A stretch of 64,000 nucleotides of DNA from Cladophialophora immunda (taxonomy: Eukaryota > Ascomycota > Eurotiomycetes > Chaetothyriales > Herpotrichiellaceae). The stretch is taken from the NCBI RefSeq assembly GCF_000835495.1, contig NW_015622542.1, positions 558,001 through 622,000 of the forward strand, written 5' to 3'. Positions 36,202 to 46,499 of the stretch are shown in pieces; the stretch's first letter is position 1; every line of letters begins with the position of its first letter. Under the pieces are notes generated by a model, which was not told the origin of the DNA, did no database searches, and was given only the letters and a program-made list of their open reading frames with translations. Position numbers and translations under genes: made by a program.

Positions 36202-38278
36202 TTACTTTTTCTTCTTGGGCGGCGCGTTCGTCTCAATCCCCTGATACGACACCGACCCAGGCAACTTCTCCCAGGGCGCAAACACATTCTTGACGCTCTT
36301 CTTGTCCAACACCTGTTTGAGCTCGGGGAAATGTCTGACCAGGACGTCTTTCATGCCCGTGTTCTGCACCCACTGGAGGCCTTCCTTCGTATACGTCGCC
36401 GCATTCCACTGGCCCGCAATGAAGCGGTCGCTCTTCAGCCGGCGTGACGCCATGAGGATGAAGATACGGAACGCCGTGTCGCTGAACCCGAACCCGGCTG
36501 GTACAGGCTCGCTGTGCGACCCGACCAGCGTGTCCACCAGCTCGATGTCACCACCGTACGCGTCCGAGAGGGCCGCAGCCAGTTCCTTGTTGCCGCCGGT
36601 CAACTGCTCAAAGGTCTTGGCCGGCGGCATGCGCAGCAACCGTCGGAATTGGTTGTATCGTGGCACCCCACGCTCGCGGTCTCGAAGAATGTCCACGGTA
36701 CCCATATCCCGATGCAGCCCGTCAGGGGTGGTCAGATTGCGGAGAAAGTCCGGGTAGTTCGAGTTGGTGATTGCGCCGGGATAGTTGATGCCGAAAGAGT
36801 AGAAAGCGTCAGCGAAGGTAAGGGGTCCATCCAGTGGTTTCTGCGCGTCCTTGAAGAGCATCTCGTCGACTCGCTGGCGGAGTTTGAGTTCGCCATCGCG
36901 CGCGCCGAAGAAGGCAATTGTATCCGGGATCAGAGAGTGCATACGGTAAACTGAGACGAACTCCTCGGTGAGGGAATACGGCACGCCGAAGTGGTCGACC
37001 CCTGACCCCGGAATGCCGCTGATGACCTCACTTGTCTTGGAGATACGACCCAGCATCTTTGTCAAGGACTCGCCGACGAGCCCCCACCAGTTTGCATTCA
37101 TGCCAATCTTGAGTGTCGGGTGTGCGAGAATAGCTGGAGTCCATTCCACGGTGTGGATCTTGGCCATGAGCGCACAGTTGACGAGCCGAGCCTTGTCGAA
37201 GATCTGGTTACCGGTCCAGTCCGGGTAATTCCGCCGCAGCATGTCGCAGATCGAATTGTGTTCCAACGCAAAAAGAGTGTGCAACATTTCCATCCCTATC
37301 CACCAGTTGTTGTTGAACCCCGTCAGCGGGTTGCCCTGGTCGTCACGCGGCAGGAACTGTGCGCGGCCATCCTTGGTGAGCAACAGCTTGCCGTCGCTGT
37401 GTTGATTCCTGAGTTTCTCTGTTACGCTCTCACACGAGCCGTAGATCTGAGAACTGTCCCACCACGCCGTGTTGACGTTCTTGTAGCCGGGACACTTGCG
37501 GTCGGTCTCGCTGAGAATCTCATCCGGTTCTGTCTGTGGCAGTTCCATTTTGCCATGGGGCCACTTGTCTCCAGGAGGCAGGGGGATGTCGTAGTTCTGC
37601 TTGCTCTGTGTGGCAGTTTGTTAGCATTGCTTTCTTCTTCGAGGGGCTATTGATGTCCATATCAGTGGGGCCTTTTGTCACCTACATTCTGATGGAAGAA
37701 CCAGTCATGGGTTTGAAATTGGATCCAGGCCGCGGCAAGTAGGTTCAAGGTCGTAGCTGGAATAAACGATTTTCGTGCCATGAACTGCTCGCTCAACTAG
37801 GAACACGCAGAGAGAGCCTTGATGTTAGCAGGGATTCCTTGATCAAGATGGTAGGCACAGACGCAGGAAATGCCAGTCTGGACATGTAGTAACTCACCAT
37901 TCTCGGATTCGGGTTCCACAGATCGTCGTCGTAAGGCTTGGGGCAAAAGGCTCTGGGGAAATTGCGCCCCAAACGCATCCCAGTACACCCCATGAGTGGC
38001 ATTTCGGTTGAGTTGAACTTGCCATCCGAGTTGCGGGCAGTTTCAAATCGCTTGTCGGTCATGGGCACGGTGGACTGGGTGCCTTGGGCAGCTCCAGAAG
38101 GATAGACATCGTGTAAGTTGTACTGGCGAAGTTCGACGCGCAGGGCCTCCAAGTTGAGTGCACCGACCAAGCTGGGGAGCTTGTGCCATGGGACGAACTT
38201 GTTGACGAGATGGAAGAAGCCCACGAGCAAGCGATCAGTGAAATTGGGGTTGTAGCTGGGCCTCACGGCTTCGTCCAT
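36202..38278 (-). CDS. Fatty-acid alpha-dioxygenase-like haem peroxidase
   Basis: Haem enzyme of the cyclooxygenase/animal-peroxidase superfamily, 631 residues. Exons 38278-37898, 37796-37686, 37605-36202; introns 101 and 80 nt, all phase 0. The key residues of alpha-dioxygenases are present: distal His157 in QTHDWFFHQN, catalytic Tyr384 and proximal haem His387 in VYRMHSLIPD, plus ALEHNSICDML and AKIHTVEWTPAIL. YRMH-x-LIPD is the alpha-dioxygenase form, unlike the YRWH of fungal linoleate diol synthases (Ppo), and no P450 domain follows. Plant enzymes of this type insert O2 at C2 of fatty acids to give 2-hydroperoxides, which decarboxylate to aldehydes one carbon shorter. The C-terminus ends in PPKKKK. 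Activity is inferred. Confidence 0.88.
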
Positions 38279-38951
38279 ATTGGCGGTCGCGGCTGAGGGC
38301 AGGCGAAGTAGAGGGACAAACAAAGAGACTGCGCCAGAAGGGAGATGGTCGGAGGATGTAAGAAGGTATTAAGACGCTGTGGTCGAAGATGGAAGTGACG
38401 CTGCGCAAGCCAGGAGCCTCAGCTACTCCATCCTGCATGCGCCCATCAACCCGGTCACACAAGCTGCCAGAGGCCAGAAGCCAGCCACGCTCCTTCCACC
38501 ACCATCCTGGACGCCTTGCTGGGAAAGACTGGCTGCCCGAAGCTGCGACTGGCCTCGCACCCTGTTCCCATTGCTGAGGTGGACGTGCCAGCGTCCGTTG
38601 TAACGAGGTTTCGCCAAGCCACGAACACCAAGTCACAAGGCTGACTGGTTCGGTTGCGCAGTCAGGTCTTCAGCTCGCATGCAAACTGCCCTCAGCTTAC
38701 CCAGCTAAAACACGAGGTTGGGCCAGGCCTCACGTCCTCCTGGTTCTCGTGACCCCGATCCTCAGCTCGTGTAACGGACGCGTCAAGTCGCACCGCAGGC
38801 CGGCCCTGGACGTTTGACATGTGCGTTGAAGAGCAATATTCAATCTCTCTGATCCTCCTTGGGTGATAGCCCTTCCATCATTCTCGAGTTGACCGTGATC
38901 AAAGATACAAGAAGCCTCAGATTAATCTGCAATCCTATCCCAACCGCCAGC
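38279..38951. promoter_or_regulatory. Shared divergent promoter region
   Basis: 673 nt separate the ATGs of the alpha-dioxygenase-like gene (minus) and the haem-thiolate peroxidase gene (plus). No coding signal is seen, so the two start from one intergenic region and could be co-regulated. I cannot name a specific binding site. Confidence 0.5.
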
Positions 38952-39737
38952 ATGCACTTGACCCTTACCAATATCGCGAAGACCGCCTTCACCGGAGGTT
39001 ACCGTGACAAGAATGCAGCAACCCACCATGATGAAGATGATCACAGATACATTCGAGGCGACATCGAGACTCGCGGCCCATGTCCCGGATTGAATGCATT
39101 GGCGAACCAGGGCTACCTGTACTTAGCATTCTCCTGCCCCCTACTCACCGAAAGTGACTTGTGCTGACTCCGAAGCAGACCACGAGACGGGAAGAACCTG
39201 ACCATTCCTCAAGTCCAACACGCCCTCGAGACCGCCTTGCACATGTCCCCACTCGCCGCCGCTTCGCTGTGCAGCAGTCTTCCACCGTTGGTGCGCAAGG
39301 ACGGCACGTTCGACCTCGTGGACACTCGCCGGCACAACGTCATCGAGCACGACTCCTCCTTCACCCGACTTGACTTCCATCAGGGCGACAACTACACCTT
39401 CCAGCCAGATATGCTGCAGGCCATGATCGATGATGCGAATGGAGGACCAGTGACCCTGCGATCCTTGGCCAAAACATTCATCCGCCGGGACAAGGAGAGT
39501 CGTGCTGCGGGAGCTCCAAGATTGCCCTTGAATCTCTGGTTTGTGCGGGTGTTGCAAGCAGTTGGGGTGATGAACACGGCTCAGACTGGTGGAATCTTGA
39601 CCAAGGAAGTGTTGCATGCCGTGTTCGCCGAGGAGAGATTTCCGGAGATCATTCTCGAGAACCCAACACCGAGGACTGTCTTGACTTTGCTTGGGAATGC
39701 GTTGGGGATGATGCGATATGTCATCTTTGGGCCTTAA
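38952..39737 (+). CDS. Chloroperoxidase-type haem-thiolate peroxidase
   Basis: Two exons, 38952-39118 and 39179-39737, 60-nt intron, phase agrees; 241 residues. It belongs to the PF01328 family (chloroperoxidase / unspecific peroxygenase). The axial-cysteine motif is PCP (Cys44 in RGPCPGLNALANQGYL). The distal motif is EHD followed by Ser (Glu112-His113-Asp114 in VIEHDSSFTR), which is the chloroperoxidase form rather than the EGD of peroxygenases. No signal peptide is present, so it is likely intracellular, unlike secreted chloroperoxidase. Such enzymes use peroxides to halogenate, oxygenate or peroxidise substrates. It is divergent from an enzyme predicted to make fatty-acid hydroperoxides, so a shared pathway is attractive but inferred. 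Confidence 0.88.
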
Positions 39738-40042
39738 GGACGAATAGACACAGCCGAACAGACAAAGCCGAACTCCCTCCTAGATATTATTATTGCCGTA
39801 TCAAGGTTGCGAAGCTCGTTTATAGTTTTTTCGAATTCTGCAAGACTCTAATGTGTCCGAATGCTCCCCTGTACAATTCCCGATATAATGCCGACAGTTG
39901 CTTCGTTCAGTCTTCATTTGGCTCGATATGACGAGATTTTTGTCCTGCCCAACGCTGCCTCCTTGGCTCCTTACCCTCGCTTGATGTCCAGGACTGTTTC
40001 TGCAGGCTACTACTCCGGGGTCTGACCCTTTGTCCCCGTTTC
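39738..40042. other. Convergent intergenic region
   Basis: 305 nt between the 3' ends of the peroxidase and aminotransferase genes. It is AT-richer than its flanks and contains no gene. Confidence 0.5.
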
Positions 40043-41347
40043 CTAAGGCTGCTCGCCGGCGGCCACCTCTTCAATCGCCTCGCGGAGAATGCCCAGGCCC
40101 TTTGCCATGTCGTCCTTGGAGATGTTGAGCGGCGGGATGAACCGCAAGGTGTCGTAGATCGAGGTGGTGAGGATCAGCATGCCCTTCTCCATGCACTTGG
40201 CCTGGACCTTGGAGGCGATGCCCTTGCCGGACACGAACTCCATCGCCTGCATCAAACCAAGGCCTCTCACGTCGTGGACCATGTGGCCAAAGTCGGCCTT
40301 GGCCTGGTGCAGCATGTCGGCCATTTCCTTGCCGCGGGCATTGACGTTCTCCAAGACCTTCTCCTCCTGGAAGGCCTTGGCCACGGCGACCGCGGCGGCG
40401 CAGGAGACGGCGTTGCCGGCGTACGTCCCTCCCATGGACCCGGGCTTCTGCGTGTCCATCAGCTCTTTCCGCGACACGATCCCGGAGAGCGGGAAGCCGT
40501 TCGCAATCCCCTTGGCCATCACCAGGATGTCCGGGCGGACTCCCCAGTGCTCGATGGCGAACATCTTGCCGGTGCGACCGAATCCGCATTGCACCTCGTC
40601 CGTCACCAGCAGGATGTTGTTCTTGTCGCAAATTTCTCGGACACGGGCGAGGTAGCCTGGCGGAGGGGGCACATATCCGCCTTCTCCGAGAACGGGCTCG
40701 ATGAATATAGCCGCGGTGTCTGACGGCGCCGACTCCCTCTTCAGAAGAAGCTCCAGTTGAGTCACGGGATCCATGCAGCAGTTGTCAAAGCCGTGTTTGC
40801 CGGTATGTGAGGCGATCGAACACTGCGCACAGTAAGGGAATGGCACAGAAAACACGCCCGGCATCAACGGCGCATAGTTCTCGGCATAGATGGTCTTGGA
40901 GCGCGTCATCGCCATGGTCCCGAAGGTCCGTCCGTGGTAAGAACCCTGCATGACGATAATGTTCTGCTTCTTGGTGGCGTGGCGGGCCAACTTGACCGCG
41001 GCCTCGACCGCTTCTGAGCCAGAGTTCCAGAAAAAGAACGTGTCGAGGGATTTGTGCGGCATCAGGGGCAACAGCGACTCGATGAGCTCGAGATAGGGCT
41101 TTTGAAAGGCGATGTTGACCTGCGCATGGACGATTTTGGCAACTTGCGCTTGAGCGGCCTTGGTGACTGCTGGATGGCAATGGCCTAGATTGGCCACCCC
41201 AATGCCGCATGTGAAGTCGAGCATCTTCCGCCCTGAAACCATGGTCACATAGCTCCCCGAACCACTTTCAATGACTTCCGTAGAAAGACGCCCAATTCCT
41301 TTGGCCACATGGCGAATGCCAAACTCGGCGAGCTTAGGGGCGCTCAT
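40043..41347 (-). CDS. Class III PLP aminotransferase (omega/GABA-transaminase type)
   Basis: Single-exon enzyme, 434 residues from the first in-frame ATG (MSAPKLAEFG). The frame continues about 57 codons upstream to a stop, with no ATG, so no longer start is supported. Fold-type I residues are clear: FFWNSGSEAVEAAVKLAR, SYHGRTFGTMAMT, Asp250 in VTDEVQCGFGRTG and the PLP Lys279 in LVMAKGIANGFPLSG. Family members transfer amino groups to or from omega positions (GABA, acetylornithine, amines to aldehydes). The length and EPVLGEGGYVPPP resemble bacterial GabT more than the roughly 500-residue mitochondrial fungal GABA transaminase. No leader peptide, so probably cytosolic. It lies between the haem-enzyme pair and an exporter. 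Substrate unknown. Confidence 0.88.
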   Translation of the reverse strand: MSAPKLAEFGIRHVAKGIGRLSTEVIESGSGSYVTMVSGRKMLDFTCGIGVANLGHCHPAVTKAAQAQVAKIVHAQVNIAFQKPYLELIESLLPLMPHKSLDTFFFWNSGSEAVEAAVKLARHATKKQNIIVMQGSYHGRTFGTMAMTRSKTIYAENYAPLMPGVFSVPFPYCAQCSIASHTGKHGFDNCCMDPVTQLELLLKRESAPSDTAAIFIEPVLGEGGYVPPPPGYLARVREICDKNNILLVTDEVQCGFGRTGKMFAIEHWGVRPDILVMAKGIANGFPLSGIVSRKELMDTQKPGSMGGTYAGNAVSCAAAVAVAKAFQEEKVLENVNARGKEMADMLHQAKADFGHMVHDVRGLGLMQAMEFVSGKGIASKVQAKCMEKGMLILTTSIYDTLRFIPPLNISKDDMAKGLGILREAIEEVAAGEQP

Positions 41348-41915
41348 GGTGATCGACGCTCTCTTGGGGAGGACCTCCGGGTTCAGTATCGGCTCGAATG
41401 GTAGGTAGACAAGGAACCAGCGCAACGATCCAAGAAGCCAAGGATCGGTTGTGGATGGCACGGCTGCCCAGATTTCAAGGACCACAATGGACCACAGGCT
41501 CGAAAAGAAAAGAAAAAACTAGTTAGCTTGACTGTTTGAAGCTGTGGGATGGGTTCAATGTTTTGGCCGTTGTGGTCTGATTACGTTTAACCCTTACGTC
41601 ATTGGCCAGTCGCGAGCGAAGAACTCCGCAACCTTTTTTTTTTCCATTCCGGGAGACGTGAAGATAGTTCGATGAAGATAACAGTGGCAACACCGAGACG
41701 ATGGAGTCTAGGGGATGGTTGTCAAGATTATTAGATCGTATCGACCGCGACTACATACCGCTGCAGGACAGGAATCACTCAGGTAGACAAGATGTCACGT
41801 TCTGCTTGAAGCTACAAATCCAGGCGGTAATCCTCGATGGCATTTCAGCAGCCAGGAAGTTCAACAGTGCGTCCTTGTCGGGGGAAATGAGCCCGAGAGA
41901 TCTAGAGACACTCGC
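41348..41915. other. Intergenic, no gene seen
   Basis: About 570 nt between the exporter's 3' end and the aminotransferase start. A ten-base T run lies near 41634-41643. No gene was found. Confidence 0.5.
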
Positions 41916-43944
41916 TCAAGCCTTGATGTTCTCCTCCGTGTTCACATGTTCCACAGTCGCCTCAACCTTCTCGGTCATCAGTTCCTTGACTCCCTTGAGG
42001 AACCAAATGCCGATCAAAGCGAGAACCACAAAGGGGATGATACTCGCCCAGGCAAGTCTATATGCGTGAGCATACGCCGAATGGCTGGCATCCAGTGTTG
42101 CGGCCTGAATGGTCTCGTTCATCCCCGGAACCGTGGAGAGACCAGTGCCTGCAGTGAGAGCCGTGAGAAGGTCAGGCACAGATGACGTGGGCAAGCCGGC
42201 TTCCACTGCGGCATTGCCGACTGTGGTGGGGTAGGATTTGAGTTTGCCGTTGATGATGGCATCGAGCACCGCTGAGCCAAATGCTCCTCCGATCGCGCGG
42301 GCAGAGAACCCAAGACCAGTGGCGGTGGAGAGGAAAGCATGGGGGGCGGTGAATTGGATCAAGGCGACGATGAGCGTCAACGGACCGGACTGCCCAATGC
42401 CGGACAGGACATTGAAGCCAATTTGAGCGCTGTTCATATTGGGCGTGATGACGGCGTAACAGATGCAGCTGGAAATCACATTCATTAGTGTGAGTTTTAA
42501 TCGATGACCGACAAGTACTCACACGACGAGGAAAATAACGAATGTCGCAATCAAGGGGGATTTCAAATCCTTGTACTTGGTGGCGTAGAGCCTATCCATT
42601 TAATTAGCAGCCGCAACAACTCAAAGCGTTGCACACTCACGTTAACGGAATGGACGTGAACAATGTCACGAGGTTGTAAGACAGCTGTCGGATGGAGATC
42701 TTCCATGCGTTGGTCTGGAACCCAAGATTGAGCACGATCTGAGGTGTGACACTGTTGACAGCGCTGTAGAAGATCCATCCTTCAACTGCAAAAGCAAAAA
42801 CCGAGAGAGCGAAATTGGGCGAGCCCTTGAAGAAGACATGGGCAACAATGCCATCGGACCGGCCTTTCCATTCTGTAAACTAATGTCAGCGAATGTGATT
42901 GCCAGAAGATGCCAGGCACGCGGTGGCACAAACCATAAACACAGAATATAGCCAAGAATCCGAGTCCAATACCAAGTGGAGCAGCAACGTGGACATCGGA
43001 CCAAGCGTAGGCACCGCCAGCCCAGTCCAGAGCCAACAAAAGCAGCGTACAAGCTACGATGAACACGAATGATCCGATGGGGTCGATGGCCCAGATGTAT
43101 TGTTTCAGTGTCATCTTAGGGTAGTCGGATCGTCGAGTAGGATGATAGAACAGGACGAGCCCGATGAAGGTAGCGGCGTGGAAGGCCGCTTGCATCCAAA
43201 AGATGTCTCGCCAGCCTGACGGGCTTTGGTTGGTGACGCCACCTGAGCCGAGAATACCGACGCTGAAGAGTTTTAGTTAGCAAGGCCCGAAGCATATCTC
43301 ATGGGCCTGTAACATACAGTCCGCCCACTGCACCTCCAAGGAAGGCAAATCCGTTGGCAAGGGCTCTGTATTTGAGCGGCAGAACCTCGCTGGGAATGGC
43401 TTGGACAATGGCAATGGTGCTCAAGGTCACACCAATGAGAATGCCACCACCAATAAGCATGGACATAGAGGTTGCTTTGGCTGACATGACTGCACCTCCG
43501 AAGGCGATCAGTGGTGGTATCGAAGCCAGCCATTTTCGATCCAGGACGTCGCTTAGACGACCGACAATGGGAGACAGTACGCTCTGCATGAGCAATGGCC
43601 CCTCTGATCCTCGAGTCAGACATGGGAAGAGAGGGTCGGGGATGTCACTATCACTTACGGATGATCCAGCCTGCGATAGGTGCATCGCCCAGATCTCGAA
43701 TGATGAAGGCAATAACGGATCCGGCCGCCACGACGACAAAAACCTGAGCCATAATGGCAAAACAGGTGACAAAGACGACAAGCCATGATCGCCAACTCAG
43801 GTTGACGTGCTCAGCCTCGCTGAGTTCTTGAATATGTTGCATGGGGGCCTCGAACTCGGCAGCCCGCTGTCTTTCACGCTCTTGAATCTGAGCGGCATTT
43901 TCGATGATTTCGGTCGTCTGAGAAACGTCCTTCTCGGTCGCCAT
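41916..43944 (-). CDS. TRI12-type major facilitator exporter
   Basis: Six exons: 43944-43659, 43609-43318, 43262-42934, 42872-42641, 42591-42523, 42468-41916. Introns are 49-61 nt and all phases agree; 586 residues. It has many membrane helices as in the DHA2/TRI12 group (PF06609, trichothecene efflux pump family). Typical segments are SWRSWLVVFVTCFAIMAQVF, MQSVLSPIVGRLSDVLDRKW (the loop 2-3 signature), AIPSEVLPLKYRALANGFAF and SARAIGGAFGSAVLDAI. The third donor is GTTTGT, a weaker site, but the joint restores EWKGRSDGIVAHVFF exactly in frame. Likely plasma-membrane proton-coupled efflux of small molecules or siderophores; substrate unknown. Tandem with the aminotransferase gene. Confidence 0.88.
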
Positions 43945-45384
43945 CTTGTTGTGCTCGAGGTCTTCGTGGGAAAGGAGATGGAGAGCAACAGATGGGAGAC
44001 AGGGAGCGATGTTGGTCAGAGGACTTTTTTTCGTGGAAGCCTCCTCCAAAGAGTTATAGGCTGTTCACGGACCGGTACGCATCGTGCTTGACCAGCTTCG
44101 TCCACGTTCTGGCCACCAGTTTTTTGCCCCGGCAGTTGATCAGGAGCCATTCACCGGACAGACTCCGTTTAGCTCCTCCACAACAAGCAGCAAATTTCAG
44201 GCATGATGTGGCTGAAGATGGGGCACGATAACCAATCTTGCGGAAAAGTGTGCTCTGAAGGGACAAGCTAACTGCCAATCGTCCACCAGCTCGTTGGAGT
44301 GCATGGGGGTATTTTCCGGGACTGCGTCTGCGAGACCCGCACGTGGCGATCATTCGGCATTTTCTGGGTGACCGAGGACAAGCAGAGGGTGCTTGGAACC
44401 TTTGACTCGCAGTGGCCGAGGGCAGAAGGGCGAGGTCAAGGGGCCAAAAGTGGGTAAAAGCCAGCAATACGAAGGATGGAAATGGAGGCTGGCGGTGGGA
44501 TTCTGCCATCTTGCGGAGAAGCTGGAGCTGCTTGTGGGGTCTTCGATCTCCTAATTTCGACGACATCAGTCGTGGCAAGTCAGTTAGTTTAGTTCCTTGG
44601 AGACCCGAAGGATTTGACTCAAAACCCTCTTGGCCGCAAAGCTCGCTTTCTTTCCGGGCTATGGGTGAACCACACTTCGGTCTTCGGAAGGGATCCCTTA
44701 TCAGGACGCCCTCCAGGCTGGCTGCACTGACTAATTCAAGGTGATTGATAGCAGACGTCTGCAGCTGCGAGACTCGTGGTTGAATGTGGTGATGGCAATA
44801 AGGGAGCACCTGCGCTGATAGAGAGGACGATTGACGCAAGACGGCGCCCTCAGGGTGACGTCTGGTTCTCTGGCTTCCATTCTCTCTGATGTAAAGAAAA
44901 CGCATGAGAACGTCGAGAACCATGTCAGTCAGTGTGATGAAGGTTGCCCTTTGCCGTCGAAGTCCTTGTTGATAAGGTGGGTTGGATGATGGCACGGGAC
45001 GTGAAAATAAAGTCAGACTGGCGATGAATTTCTTCTGACTCCCTGGTGAGAGCCTTGGCCTCGACTGCGACGTCGGTGGCGATTGAAATGGAAATCCAAC
45101 ACTACCTTTCACCTGCGTTCTTTCACTTCACCACCAAGCCCCGTTTCATGCACTCACATCATCTCATTGATTGACATAGTGTCAGGCAGGGGTCAGGCCT
45201 TCTCGTGGTAAGTCTCCTCAAGTCGCCCTGAAGGGCAACACATTTGACAAGTTCACAGGATCGACTGCGTCGGCAATTACTGATCGAGATTGTATCCACG
45301 ACTGCAGAGTCCTCTAATTCCTGCTCGCTGCATCCTCCATGATCGTCTTGCAACTGTATCCAGACATCCTCGTCCGTCTTGGAG
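43945..45384. other. Intergenic with long motif-free frame
   Basis: About 1.4 kb between divergent starts. The minus strand is open from 45112 to 44054 (352 codons), but the translation is Arg/Ser/Pro-rich with no domain. The exporter promoter must lie inside it. I treat it as non-coding unless transcripts show otherwise. Confidence 0.45.
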
Positions 45385-46207
45385 ATGCCTGCACATAACC
45401 TCACGCAGAATGGACAGCCACAAACTCAAAAACCCAAGCCCATCCCGTGGTTAAGAGTTCCTCCTGACGTGGCGTCTACGGGAAGTCCTCTTCAGAAGGA
45501 TTCGAACTCGGACCTGGAGATTCTGGGAGATATCGTACATGAAGAGAACGATTCTATGCAGATCAGTCTACCCAAACTTACAAAACAGTCCCTGCCCGAT
45601 GCTGGCAACGTGCGAAAGAGACCAGTCCCTACCGCCCGAAAAGACGAATGGGAAGATAGCAGTGACGAGGACGAAGGCAAGCGAGCTACTGACCCGAACC
45701 GCAAAAAGAGCAAATCCTTCCGCTCGGGGGTTGCCGCCAGCCTGCCAAACAGAGGGAAACCGATTAGCAGACCGTCTCGATTCCACAAGCTCTCCAAGAC
45801 AAATGGAACAGATGCTAAGGAGCTGTCCCAGTCAAGTATGTCATTAAATGCTTTCCTCGCATTTCATGGAGTGTCGAGGTCAGGCCAAATTTGGGTTCCG
45901 CTAACATAATTCCTACCAAGAAACGGCGGTCGACTTCCGAAAGCGCAGAGAAGTCGAAGAAGCTTACCGGCAGAGAGTCTGTGCAATGATCGACGATGAT
46001 ATTCTGCAGCGAGTTGACGCGGAAGGAGGCATTACCCCCGTTGGAAGAATGTACAAGGCCGTCTACACCATGATGGAGCGGCAAACTGGCGACAAGGAGC
46101 AGGCGGCCAACCGCGCGAATCACGACGAAGTCATGAGGTTGAGAGCTGAGAATCAGGCCATGAAGGCGAAGATTGATGAGGCAATTCGACTCTTCCATTC
46201 TGCATGA
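45385..46207 (+). CDS. Unrecognised protein with C-terminal coiled coil
   Basis: Two exons, 45385-45835 and 45921-46207, with an 85-nt intron (GTATGT donor, CCAAG acceptor); 245 residues. I do not recognise the family. The first 150 residues are disordered: Pro/Gln-rich, then acidic (WEDSSDEDEGKR), then basic nuclear-signal-like RKKSKSFR. The C-terminal 95 residues are helical and charged: TAVDFRKRREVEEAYRQRV, DDDILQRVDAEGG, then a heptad-like stretch from MERQTGDKEQAAN to AMKAKIDEAIRLFH. A nuclear protein is a guess from composition. The consistent splice junction and long C-terminal frame support it being a real gene. Confidence 0.65.
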
Positions 46208-46499
46208 GCCATGGAGTTTCTGATCTACCGGGAAGGTCTTTTTAGTTGCTTTGTGCTGGATTCGCTATGTCACAAAATTTCAGGTACTGGTATCGTGGGG
46301 CTGCATATTGAGAGCTGAAGTATCACATTCCATGTGCGAAAGTGGTACGTGTTGAGCACGAAAGCAAACAAGGTGAAGATCAGGGGTTCACAAATACAGA
46401 TCAAGTCTATTCTATCCACCCACCCACCCATGGAGTCTATCACTTCGAAAGCACAATTCCGCAGCCTCTACCATCCTGACTCCGACCTTCTGTGCTGTT

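Noticed and set aside
36202..38278. Linoleate diol synthase (Ppo) for the haem dioxygenase
   Set aside because: No P450 domain, 631 residues instead of about 1000-1100, and YRMH instead of YRWH.
41348..41518. Upstream extension of the aminotransferase
   Set aside because: The frame is open but contains no ATG before the preceding stop, and family homology begins just after the chosen start.
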